DNA of 64,000 bases, taken from Endoconidiophora laricicola (taxonomy: Eukaryota; Ascomycota; Sordariomycetes; Microascales; Ceratocystidaceae). The number at the start of each line of letters is the position of its first letter. Position 1 is the first letter of the stretch. Below, in pieces: positions 44,972 through 56,219 of this stretch. The stretch is from assembly GCA_001640655.1 (NCBI GenBank), contig LXGT01000001.1:310001-374000 (forward strand). Direction: 5' to 3'. Under the pieces are notes generated by a model. That model did not search any database and was not told the origin of the DNA. It saw only the letters and a program-made list of their open reading frames with translations. A program made the translations under genes and the position numbers.

Positions 44972-45895
44972 ATGGCTATTCTTCCATATGCACTGGCTGC
45001 AGCGCTGGCCGTGGCTTTGGTTCTTGTTGCTGGTGGTGTTGTCTTCATGTTTAGGTCACGGCGCAGCCAGATGAAGAAAAAACCACAAAGACAGTGTCAG
45101 ACGCTTTTGCCACTTCACTTCGACTTCAAGACCCGTCCTGTTTCCGCATCTGCCTCTTCTTCTACAACTCAGCCACCATCATCTCGCTCTTTTGTCCAAC
45201 AGCATATATTGGAATCTGATACGACACTTGTGCCGTGTGTGATCGTGTCGCCAACCTTTGGCAAGCCAATGTACATCTCCCAGAACATCATAGATCCTGA
45301 TCAGCTTGATGACCAACTCATGTTGCGGCCGTTGTCGACACCATCTTCTATCTCTACGCTGTGTGCCCAGCCGAAACCCACGTGCAAGCAGACTCCCACA
45401 CCACCTACATCACCACCACCAGCTATCCACAACGATCACTTCTATCAGCCTATAAATAGCGCGGTCTCAGAGACCGCAGATACTACAACCTCAGAGCCAT
45501 CGGGCATCCCGCCTTCATCTGCTGCGTTCGGGCTTAGCAGATACAGCAGTATCCGTGGCTGCCGGCGAATCAGCCCGCCACGCGCATCCTATGATTCGCT
45601 AAGCAGTCGGCCTACATCTTCATCGTCAACTCTGTCCCGACCAGCCCATGTCTTTCAGTGGCACGACTCGTTCCAGTCTGGCTGGACCGGCGGCGGATTC
45701 AGCCAGGCAGGCCATGGTGGTGCCCTTAAGAGAGGAATTACAGGCGATGAAGAGCCTATAGTAGTGACGCCGTTGGCGCCGGCAGTCAGAAGGCCGAGTC
45801 ACGGCGATGTGGACGATACACCGCTTCTTCCGACGCTAATCCGAGCGCCTTCACCGGTATCAACTAGGCGAGTCCGCACGCTAAGTGATCTGTAA
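44972..45895 (+). CDS. Hypothetical single-span membrane protein with Ser/Pro-rich cytosolic tail
   Basis: A single exon of 307 residues. The start is the first ATG of the frame, in a good CATCATGGC context. Residues 4-27 form one strongly hydrophobic helix (from ILPYALAAALAV to VVFMF) followed at once by RSRRSQMKKKPQRQ, the charge pattern of an N-out, C-in signal anchor. The rest is Ser/Thr/Pro-rich and probably disordered, with short better-ordered islands such as VIVSPTFGKPMYI and HVFQWHDSFQSGW. Several S/T-P and R-x-x-S sites suggest phosphorylation. No catalytic domain is recognised. Similar small anchor-plus-tail proteins are common and uncharacterised in moulds. Gene density and codon use look normal, so I take it as real. 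Confidence 0.65.
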   Translation: MAILPYALAAALAVALVLVAGGVVFMFRSRRSQMKKKPQRQCQTLLPLHFDFKTRPVSASASSSTTQPPSSRSFVQQHILESDTTLVPCVIVSPTFGKPMYISQNIIDPDQLDDQLMLRPLSTPSSISTLCAQPKPTCKQTPTPPTSPPPAIHNDHFYQPINSAVSETADTTTSEPSGIPPSSAAFGLSRYSSIRGCRRISPPRASYDSLSSRPTSSSSTLSRPAHVFQWHDSFQSGWTGGGFSQAGHGGALKRGITGDEEPIVVTPLAPAVRRPSHGDVDDTPLLPTLIRAPSPVSTRRVRTLSDL

Positions 45896-47106
45896 GATGT
45901 GATTCCCTGTCAATGTACTATACTGTTTTTCTTTTGTTCTCTTTTGTCATTGTCTTATTCACTATATAATTCTGTCACTTTGTACGTTCTAACAATGGCT
46001 GGTTTTCTTTTGTTATATCCGGGGATTTAGGATTTAGCCTGAAAAAAAAAAAGGTATTACACGTCGTGGTTAGGGTTTGAGGTTCGGAGTGTATTGATGT
46101 TTGATGTTTTCCAAGCAAGTAGAACCAGGCTACTTAATACTGCGTTTATATTACCCAGTTCATTAATAATTTATACACAACATCCACTGTTTATTTGCTA
46201 CCTAGACTAATCCTCTAACTTGTTTACCGGCGTTATGCCGTATAAAATGTCATCATACACCACTGAAATGCTTTATATGAGCCAAGATTTGATAACCCGA
46301 TTTACCGTTACTCCTGCCTATTATCTTTTCAGGGTAATGTCACTAGCAATACGTAAGCTGTTAGTTTTCATGCAAAACACCCCGTCAGAACTTTAAGTAA
46401 ACAACACATCAGAACATGGACTTTGTTGCACGAGAATGCACCACAACGATGTTTTGCACCCTCTCACACATGATACAAACCACAGAATATGTGTCTAGAC
46501 GCCCTGGCTGTCAGTCTATTAGTCTGCAACTAAGCTAACAGAGTCGTCAGCCTGTAATAATATGCGTACCTCTCTCCCCGGTTTACGTTGTACAAAGTTA
46601 CAGTTCCTCAAGTACAGAAAAGGAAGAAGTCGTCCCAGCCATCCTGATTCTTGCCTAAGTTGTTTCCACGCATAGCATGCGTTACACTGCTTATAGTCTT
46701 CACGAGCTTTGACTTGGAGTCCTATTTCTTTCATGTATTTCACTGCTGGTTTCACGTGTCGGGTATTGCAGAACAATCAGTGGTGATCCTGCAGACAATG
46801 TGATTACGTATACGTTTTTAAATTTACTCTCACACGTTACTATATATACGGTTGTATCCCTCGAATTCTAAGTCTCCCTTTTTTCCAGTCTTCTTGTCTA
46901 ATTTCTGAGCATTGCTGTTATCCATATGACGCGCGTACAGAATCAGAAGAATATTTAGTGTGCACACCACTAGAAAAAGAAACGCCTTCGGGTGGCTATA
47001 GCAAAGCAGAGGAAAAAAAAAATGCCGATATTCTGTTATACTATAGCTCTAGCCGAGACAGAAGATATATATATGTCTTGTTTTCAATTTTCACCTACAT
47101 CCTTCT
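45896..47106. other. Convergent 3' intergenic region
   Basis: The 1.2 kb between the stop codons of the single-span protein and the MFS transporter. It is AT-rich, with an A11 run near 46042. A telobox-like TTAGGGTTT lies at about 46071. Short frames are present but none looks coding. Confidence 0.5.
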
Positions 47107-49040
47107 CTATTCGTCCTCCTCGTCTCCCTCTAGCCATATCTCGTGCCCGTTGCCTTCTTGCACAAACTGCCCGGCTATTACTCCGCCTGCAGCCACTAGC
47201 GCCATGGACCACCATGCTAGGCCAACGATACCATGATCCAGGCCAATACCATAAACAAAGCCAGCCAGAACTGGACCGAGCGTACGCGCACCACTAGCTA
47301 CACTCTGGCCAATGCCATGCACGGTGCCCAGAACAGACGGATGCGGCGAACAGCTGTTAACCAGCACTGTCTGGCTCGGCAGCGCAAACGTGCGACCTAG
47401 AACTTGTATGAACAGGACTACCACGATGCTAGCCCATATAAACGGCCCGCTCTTGGCCGCCGGCGGCGCCGAGTCGCTATGCACCATGACTAGATATGGA
47501 ATCACTAGATAGGCTAGCGGGAAAAAGATCAGCGTGAAGCGGAAAGTGCGCAGCGGACCGACGCGGTCTGACAGCGGCGCATAACCAAACAGTTGCAGCG
47601 GCAGGCCGATAACGCCGATCACACCCATTGCTAGGCCAACCGACTGCGGCGACATGCCCAGGCCGCCGGTGAAATGGACGGGCAGCTGCGGCGTCCAGTC
47701 AGGCGGCAGGTGCGGATTCGCGGCGTTGGGATCCCAGACTGGCGTCGACAGGAAAATTACCCAGAGCGAGGGGAACGTTCCGACGTGAAGGGACACGATA
47801 AAGGAGGAGATGAAGACGGATATCACGTTGGGCGTGAAGATGCGGCGGAACGGCAATTGCTGTGTGTAGCGCGGTCGTCTTCGAACAGGCGGTGGCGTAG
47901 CAACTCTTTCTTCTTCATCGTCATCGCCGTCTGAGGGCGACGCTGAGGAAGACAACGTGCTGGTCTGGAAGCCCGAGCTGAGGCCGTCCCTCTTTGGGAA
48001 GGTCGGAGAGTCTAGCAGCTCGTCGGCGCCTAGAAGTTCTTCGGCAGCAGCGATGCTGTCGCTTTCACCTTCGTCCTCGGCGGAAATTGCCGCGTATCTG
48101 TGTCTCGCCACGTACCGATCACACAGGCGGAAGAAGAAATGGCTTACTCTCCGACCGGTACGGATGCCCAGATCGGGAGGGTCATCACGGAGAGCCTCTA
48201 GAGTCTATGCGTTTTAGTGTTAGCATGTAAAAAAAATTTTCGAATATTCCAAAAAAAAATCTTTGAGTTGAATACTGACCTCGTCTAGGAAAAGCCAAAT
48301 CAACAACATCGACATCACCAGGAACACACCGCTAAGGATGTTCGGAGTTGCATATGGGAACCGCTCAAAGAACCAAATGCCACCGAACCAGGCCGGATAA
48401 CTACCTGCTGGATCAGCCAAGATGCCACCCAGGATAGGTCCGATGATGATGCCAATACTATAACATAGCGGCAGCAAGAGAAACGCGCGGGGACGGAACC
48501 GTTTTTCGGTAACAATCTCACTAATCATACAACGCATAACGCCGACATTTCCATTCGTGATACCACCTAACAAGCGAAAGAGGAGCGCCTGAACGAAGTT
48601 CTGCGAGAAGCCGAAGCCCAAACACGACACACACGTGCCCAGAAGGCCGATCATGATGACGTATTTGCGACCAAAGGCCGGGCTGTCAGCAACGCGGCCC
48701 CACATCATGGCTGTGACGAACTGCGCGCCGGTAAAGCCAGCCTGCAACATGCCGGCCTGGGCCGAGATGACCGCGGGTGTCAGTGACGGGTCGAACCATT
48801 TGAGCTGGTAATACATGTATGACTGTTAAGGACAAAGGGTTAGTATGGAAGAAGAAGAAGAAGCAGAAGCAGAAGAAGCAGAAGAAGAAGATCCGCATGT
48901 CAGATACTCACTTGCAACGATGTCTGGACGAGAGGCTCGCTGAGCCGTGCAAATGTGATCACGATGAGTTGTGAGCGATGCGGTAAATCCGACCATCGAA
49001 CAGCAGCCGGACGGGAGGGCTCCGTCATACTACGAGACAT
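47107..49040 (-). CDS. Major facilitator superfamily transporter (ZIFL/YCR023C-like)
   Basis: Three exons on the minus strand: 48912-49040, 48280-48822 and 47107-48204 (589 residues). The junctions are GTGAGT/ACAG and GTCAGT/ATAG, all in phase 0. Exon 1 holds the start of helix 1 (LIVITFARLSEPLVQTSLQ). Exon 2 holds helices 2-6 with the MFS signature GRVADSPAFGRK between helices 2 and 3 and PLCYSIGIIIGPILGG further on. Exon 3 opens with a long acidic/Ser-rich cytosolic loop (about residues 240-320) and then helices 7-12. The short acidic C-terminus is EGDEEDE. The RLSEP and FDPSLTP segments are those of fungal relatives of plant zinc-induced-facilitator-like carriers and yeast YCR023C. The substrate is unknown. 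Intron 1 carries a purine triplet repeat. Confidence 0.88.
48847..48891 (+). repeat. GAA/GCA triplet repeat in MFS intron 1
   Basis: About 45 of the 89 bases of intron 1 are GAA and GCA units on the plus strand, so TTC/TGC on the transcribed sense, forming a long pyrimidine tract after the donor side. Length changes here would alter intron size but not the protein. Confidence 0.8.
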
Positions 49041-49083
49041 GATAGGTTCTAGTCGTGGTTTCTACGACGGGCGTCGGGGATTC

Positions 49084-49114
49084 TTTTTTTTTTTTTTTTT
49101 TGGGGGGGGGGGGG
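49084..49114 (+). repeat. T18-G13 homopolymer junction
   Basis: Eighteen T residues directly followed by thirteen G residues, 44 bp upstream of the MFS start codon (in its leader or promoter, where it reads C13-A18). The exact lengths are sensitive to sequencing error. Confidence 0.7.
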
Positions 49115-49574
49115 TAATCAATTGAATAAAAGAACACAATTTAGAAGAAAGATTGGAAACCAATTCGTAAAAAGTAGACAAAAAAGGCATCCGCTTTCAT
49201 AACCAATACGTCAGGGATGTGATAAAAGGGCTTTGCTACTTGGTTAAGATATATTCAAGATAAGAAGACCGATACTTTTTTGTGTTCCCATGCTTCAAAA
49301 TAACAATTTTTGCAACGCCTTTCATTCACCGTTCTTCTGTATCTTACTATAGAAGATGTTGGATATTATAGCACAATATGGAGCTTTCAGTAAGCGGATT
49401 TCCCTCCAATTCAACTCTGGTATATACACTAAGGTGTTGTCGTGATTCCAGGTTTATAAGTCGATATAACTGTTACATCGCACTGTATCGATTATACTGT
49501 AAGCTTTTTCTTTTGTTGCGCATCGGTGCCGAGATAGCGGTTCTGTCTGTAAACCCTAGTGTACCCTAAGATAC

Positions 49575-49599
49575 TGAACGTTCCTTGGGACGTTGGTTT
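49575..49599 (-). repeat. Near-palindromic 25-mer, copy 2
   Basis: The reverse complement matches 3960-3984 at 24 of 25 bases. The single change breaks one arm of the dyad (GGGACGTT instead of GGAACGTT). It is about 535 bp upstream of the MFS transporter start, so both copies are in upstream regions of genes. Confidence 0.55.
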
Positions 49600-51301
49600 G
49601 TGATAAGGGTTCTTCGAATAGTGGAGCCCTGTCGCAAGCCCTTTTGTCTAATAATGAAATTAATGCCTTCTATACCCTAACTTTTGTATACACTTTCTGC
49701 TATATCAAACCTCCTGTCTTCAATGATAACTTCGTCATTTTCTACCTACACTTGCACTGCTTTTCCATTTGTGTATTGCAACATAACTTACGTCACTCTC
49801 TATATAATCCACAAAGGTAATGCCTCCTTTAAAACGAAACAGATCTGCCAATTGCTAGTTCACCTATTGTCTTTGCTCTAAAATCTCGGATCAAATAATG
49901 CAGACAGAGCTTAGTATATATGTTGTGCTTATATTTTTCGCGTAGAACCTCTTTCTATTTCAACTAAGCTCGCCTTCTTGATAAAAGCCACTAGCTTTAG
50001 TATGTCTTCTTTTACTGGAAAAGGAAACTGCACGAAACTGGTGGATATCGTTTGATGGTTGAACAAGCATATCACGAGGGAATTTTTATCTCTTTATTTT
50101 TGCCCAACTATGTACCACTTCTGTTATTATATGTTCCTGAATAAGTGTTCCAGAAGTAGAAACACACTCTTATTTCTATCACCCCCGAAATCACTACTAT
50201 GCACTTACCGTATTTGTTGAAGCAAAACGAAGATTTGCAGTCAAAATATCTGCAAAAGTCTCGACTCTCAGTCTGTATTCTTCTCTACTCACTTTCCGTG
50301 AGTAACTACATTCATATTATCCTCCTCCATGCTAAATGTCATTGTCAAACATGGGAGCCTCCTTCTTTCCCTGGTTCTCTACCTAGTCCTCTGTAGCATG
50401 AAGTACTCGTAGTAACCCGCCCCCCCTTTGACTAGTTTTTCCTGATTCATGGTAGCGAAGAGTGAAAAAAAAAAATTAAGAAACCAAGGCCTGTATCTTC
50501 TTTGTACTCTTCTAAGGACCTTACACTAGGAGAAAAGACGCCTAAAATGCCAAGACGGAAGAGATTCATAATTTGTGAACTGGGCTGTAATTTGCCTTTT
50601 AGAGTGCCTGTTACAAAGTATACCCTCGCGTATGTCATACGTGATCATCGTTTAATTCAAAGCTACTTGAAAACTTTTGTAACGAGTATCGATTTATGCT
50701 ATGGTACTTTGTTGATGTATGATGTTCATTACGGCTATAGTAGAGTCCGGTGTAGCAGAAGTAACAACGCTTGTTCAGCATGTGCGTCCCATCTGGAACT
50801 AGACCAACCTGCATTCCATTGCTAATATTTATATGCAGGAAAAATTAATATATGCAAAGAAGTTGTGCCTGAACATCAAGCCCAATTTAGTCGCCCTCTT
50901 CCCTCTTTCTGTATCTTCGGTGTTCCTACTATCAAGCCTTAGTAGACTTCAGCCATCCCACTCCTTCCTTCTGCCGCCAAATTTTAGGTTTACGCAGCTC
51001 GGGATACAGCACCGTGGAGACTTTTAGGTTATTGCAGATGAGGGCAGCTGATCATGCGGCACGATCAGCTGCCGAAAAGCAAGGCATATCATACCGTACC
51101 ATACAGTCTTGAGACAGGTCATATTTGTTAGTTGTATTAACTACTGACAGTTAATGCAAAGTGATCCTAGGGACATATATAGCAGTAATATCAGAGGACA
51201 GCAGGCATATCTATAGAATAGTTCCCTCAAAAGCTGGCCGCCTCTGTTCCCTAGATACTTCAGTAGGCGTCAAAAGAAAGCTTTTGGGTCGCTGTAGTTT
51301 C

Positions 51302-51319
51302 TTTTTTTTTTTTTTTTTT
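51302..51319 (+). repeat. T18 homopolymer tract
   Basis: Eighteen T residues followed by GGGTAACCC, a short palindrome, in the gene-poor block. No further function is evident. Confidence 0.6.
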
Positions 51320-54300
51320 GGGTAACCCGAGGTACGGTAAATCATCGAGTATCAAAATCGGGCTCGCTCGTCAATACCTTACTTTCCCTTAGATTTTCTA
51401 GTCTTATTCGTTACCAGTCTAATTAGACCCCCGCCCTTAAGTATCTCTTACAGGAACTGATGTTGATACAAAGGTCCTTGACCAATAGCGTGACATTTGC
51501 GAGGAGGAGAATGAGCCGGGGAAATGACTGTAATATACAGACTTATTTCTGACTCTCTGGTTCGCGCGCAGATGAGCGAACGAGTATCCGATAGGCGACA
51601 AGGGGCAACAATGGGATGAATCGAAAGGTACTTATGGAAGAGATATTAGACAGCAAATAGGATTCTGGTTGTTCTATTTCCCGCGATCGAAGGCTTTTTG
51701 GCTCTATAGACTGCTAGTTAGTTGCAGAGACAGAGTAAAAGGCACTGCTGACGGTTTTTGTCCTTCTGGTAACGAGACAAAAAGGCAAACCGGCTGATAA
51801 AGCCGTCTCGGTCTGCACCAACCAATTATATTCTGTAGGTCTATAGTGCTTGCATATTAGCTTGTTCTCTTCGATGAACGATCTGAAGAGCACACAAACG
51901 AGTCACGTATAGGATCTTCCTTTCTCTATGAAAGCCCCCCTCTCTCCTCTAGTCATCAGTTGCTGTTCTTGTTCTTGTGCTTGCCTTTTGTTGTGCTGAC
52001 CAGCAATGCACATATCGAGCTGCTGGTATGTTTTTTTTTCCCTTGCAGGCCTTACATGGCGATCACAGGTAGGCAGTGAAGTTTAGTTCAATCAAGCGGA
52101 TGTTGTTCAAACGGTCCTTCAGGGTCTTGGTATCGACAAGTTAAGAAATAAGAAATGCTGAGTTGAGCCTTGTTTTGAGAGGTCTCTGGTGTTTCCCCGT
52201 TGCCTCGTAGAGATTCTGAAACAATGACGACTTGTTTACCTTAACAACTGCCGACCACTGTTGTGCTATCTCGCTTTCTCCCTCTTTTTTTATCCACTGC
52301 GGCTGAACTCATGTTGGAACTTGCTCACGTTATGCGACTAGAGTGTCTATATGGCAAGTACAGCTATGTTTCATCCTACATGTACACTTTGCCATTTATA
52401 CTTAGTATAAATGGTAGTATCACAAAAGAGAATGTGATATGATAGCCGAGTAAAAGCTGATAGCGAGCTGAAGCGCAGTCAAGGAGTGAGGTAGTTAAGA
52501 CGGAGTTTAATCGAGAAATGTGAAGAAGATAGACTTATATCAAAACGAATCAGTCGCAACCTCATCGTCACCATCAGCCCTTCTCTTTTCTCGTTTATAG
52601 TCACGGGTATAGTGCGGGTAGCCAAGAGACAATGAGAGAATTAGCTCACATATCACGAGGCTACCAGCACAATGATTTGCAAAAAATAGATAAGTAGAAA
52701 AGCGGGAGAAAAGAAAGGCAGTTTTCTCTTTACAACAAAACAAAAGAGAAGGCAACGTAGGGTTCTAAAGTGACAAGTACGCATTACCTACAGGTGTGCC
52801 TAAAAAGTAGAAGCACGAAACAACGTAGCTTGCAAGAAAGAGAAACAACTCTCAAGGCCTCTCTGAAGTAAGTGTCCTTATTGTTATTATTGGAGTTTAG
52901 AGACCAAGACGCACAAATATTCTCCACAGATCACCCAAGATGTTATAGATGAGATAAGTGTTACAGAGGCAAAGACACTACATTGAAGCTTAGTTCCTAT
53001 TAACCAAGTCAATACAACTAACCACTTTCTATTTCTGAGATATAATCCTTAATCACAAAAAATCCCGATTAAAAAGATCTTCAGGGACACATAGCCTGTA
53101 TAAAGGGTTAACCCAAACCTCGACGTGATTGAGCATGCTCAGAGCTGAATCAAGATCCGAAGAAGAAAGCAGGAGGAAATAAAAATACAGTAGAAGAGAA
53201 CGGGGCTCGGCTCATCTTACATATAAACATACGGAGAGCTTGCAGGGACACGCTATGCTGTGGTGGTGAATATCTAGATTACGCAGAAATGAGGTAGTAG
53301 CTACGTATGTAGTGTGCTGTGCTATTTTCTGTCATGTAAGTCAAGATGGCTAAACCGCAACTGTGGGTGGCTAAAATGTATACACCATGATTTACAACAA
53401 TGATCATCGCCAATGTCACATCCTCTACGATCTTCATCAATAAAGAAAAGATTATGTTGTTCACTATTCAGGAAGTCTAGTGTTTGGCTCTTACTAAAGA
53501 CAAACAGGCGCGCAACTATATAACGACAAAAAGAAACATTCAAGCAATTCACTTATCTTGGTACATTACTGGAATTTTCACAGTCATGAAAGGGACAGGT
53601 CATGAGAAACAGCATAAGACGCCACAGTCTTGCTGGGACAGCATGAATGTACTGGAGGAAAATAGACTAATATCATACTATACGGATATGCCAAGATGTG
53701 CATTTATTTAACAACGGACTTCATCTATCTTTTTGGTTACCTTTTGTATGTACATGATATGCGTAGAGCTATCTTTACATGCCGACCTCTACTTTGCAGG
53801 CGAGTATACCGTCTCCTCTAATTCCCCTTAAAGGCTAAGAGATATAGGGATGGCTTGGCGATTGTAGAAGAGAACAAGAAGTCTCGGAGGGAGACATACA
53901 GTCAGGAGAAAATTTAATTGTAAAAGTAAGAGAAAAAGACTTGAACAAAGACATTTTGTTCGTGGGGGGGTTGCGCTGTCTCTCCACGACATCTACAGAC
54001 ACCTCTTACCGTCTCCGCAAAAGAGAAAACAGAAGCATTCAAGACCCTCTCGAGGGAAAACATACAGAGAGAGGCAGATGTAAGAAAGAAACATGGGAGA
54101 CATGATGTGAAGTCCCGGAAACAAAGGTTGCCAAGAGTGCCGAGGCATGTTATGACCCAATGTATTGTATTATCTAAAAACAGGCCTGACAAACTAGACA
54201 TTCTTATTGAATAACCAACTAAGCTAGCTGGTAAAAACAAATACTACGTATAGTAGCATTAACGCCAAGCCATTAGAGTGGTGGTAGACTAAGGCCATGT

Positions 54301-55727
54301 CAAATCTTGTTCAAACGACACAGATAAGCAAATTGATGACGATCAAAGCTAAGCTATGTAGACAATGAAGCACAATGACAACTAGCTACAGTTTCAGTTA
54401 TTCTGAAAGCTCATTACTTGATTAGATGTTAGCTATGACTAAACTAACTAGCTATAGTTGAAGCAAGCAAGGATAAAAGAAGTTCACTTTAACTCTATCT
54501 CGGGATTACCTTGCTACGCCACAAACATGGCGTCGTATGAAGGGACCAAGCCATTATTCTGCCTACTGTCGCCTGCGTACGGTGTCATATCATGCCAAAT
54601 TGGTAAGTAGTTAGCTTGAAGTAACAAAACTAGCATAGCATTCGTAGTTGTAGCATTTTCCAATTCACAGCCTGTCTCCGTGCCAGAGATACAACGTTCA
54701 AACACTTTTGAATATGTCACAATACCAGAGACAGCGCCACATCTCCGATTATATGTGGGTTGTCTCTGTGATGAGATATGCAGTGTGTATTTTCTGGTTT
54801 TCTTGGCAAGAATGAAACAAACGCGGCGGCCCTTGCCATCTTGGCTTTTTTTCCGTTCTGTTATATTTCATTTATTTATCTTTTCATAAGCCGACCGATT
54901 TTTTTTTTACACAGCCATGAGATTTCATGTTTCCTTTCACTTGCGACTGTCCACTAGATAGATTCACATATCTCTAACAACAAGCATACAACTCTTGGCG
55001 CGCTCGGCAAGGCGCGGAAAGCTAGGCAGATAGTCTATAGAGGTAGCAGAGGGTGAATATAGACGAAGTAAGAGTCTCTCGTTTACATAGTGCGAAACAG
55101 GAAAGAAAGGTCACAACAAGACGTTGTTGTATCGTCATGGCCAAGGCGCCAAGTAGATCTTCGCTATATAGGTAGTATCTTCAAAACAAGGAGGCCAAGA
55201 AGGCAGAATAAACAAAGCGACTATTCCCGCCAAAGGCGAGAGAAATATATGTTGTGTATGGTTACATACATGGAACATGATATCCAGGTGGAGTGCTGTT
55301 TATTGTTCCATTATTTCGACTCGCCTAATTATAGATTACTGCGCTAATGGTGACATACTCAGACGTCTACGGTAGATATTGCTTATAGACGTATATTCGC
55401 ACGCGTGCTATTATCTACACGCAGTATCATTTCCAGCAATGCCAAGGCACTTTAGTCCCTTTAATAAAACATGTATACTAGGACAGAATGATACATATCT
55501 CATAGCACTAGTATATACATACATAATAATGTACGTCTGTACATCAGACTAGCTTCTTTAAGAGTTCCCACCAAGACTTGCTACTAGCCAAGCAATGCCA
55601 CAGCAAATCATGAAGGTACTTACTACGCTGAGGACGTGTCTTTCCTCCTGCTACATGTTGTTTTACTATCTTCTTGCATCTTCATGCCAAGGCTATCTTG
55701 CACCTTATCAGTTCTTCCTTTATTTTG

Positions 55728-55750
55728 CCCCTCCCCCCCTGCCCCACCCC
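55728..55750 (-). other. G-quadruplex-type motif on the minus strand
   Basis: Four C tracts of 4, 7, 4 and 4 bases separated by single bases on the plus strand, so four G tracts with 1-2 base loops on the minus strand. This satisfies the usual G4 pattern with very short loops, which favours a stable parallel fold. Confidence 0.6.
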
Positions 55751-56197
55751 ACACCGACTATCCAAGAGCTTATCCTTAACCTATAGACGGCCTGAGTATG
55801 GGAGGTGGTAATAATCAATGTAACATATCTTTCTACCAAAAGATCCATCCTCGAGACAGAAGGTAAGTAATAAAAGACTAAGTCTAGGCGTACGGCATAG
55901 AGCCTAACAAGGCCCATGTTTGGTAGAACGCCTGCTATCACTTGTATATACAATGTAACCAACACCAAAGGAAAACGATAGATCGAGCTAAAAGTCGATA
56001 GCTTCTTAGTAATAATATTGAAGTTGAGGTCACTACCGTGACAAAAATGGCCGGCCCCATTACATAAAGTATAGCTACCGAGGTCTGCCGGCCAGCACAG
56101 TAGTATTACAGGATGAAAGGCTCTATGGAGAGGTCTCGCGGTTCGTATTCATTCCCAATCGTCACTGCCATATTTCTTAGCCTACAATTGGAATTTT

Positions 56198-56219
56198 GGG
56201 GGGAGGGGGAGGGGGGGGG
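56198..56219 (+). other. G-quadruplex-type motif on the plus strand
   Basis: Twenty-two bases, all G except two A, broken into G6, G5 and G9 runs. Enough guanine is present for a four-tract quadruplex on the plus strand. It lies about 450 bp from the minus-strand G4 motif at 55728-55750. Confidence 0.6.
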
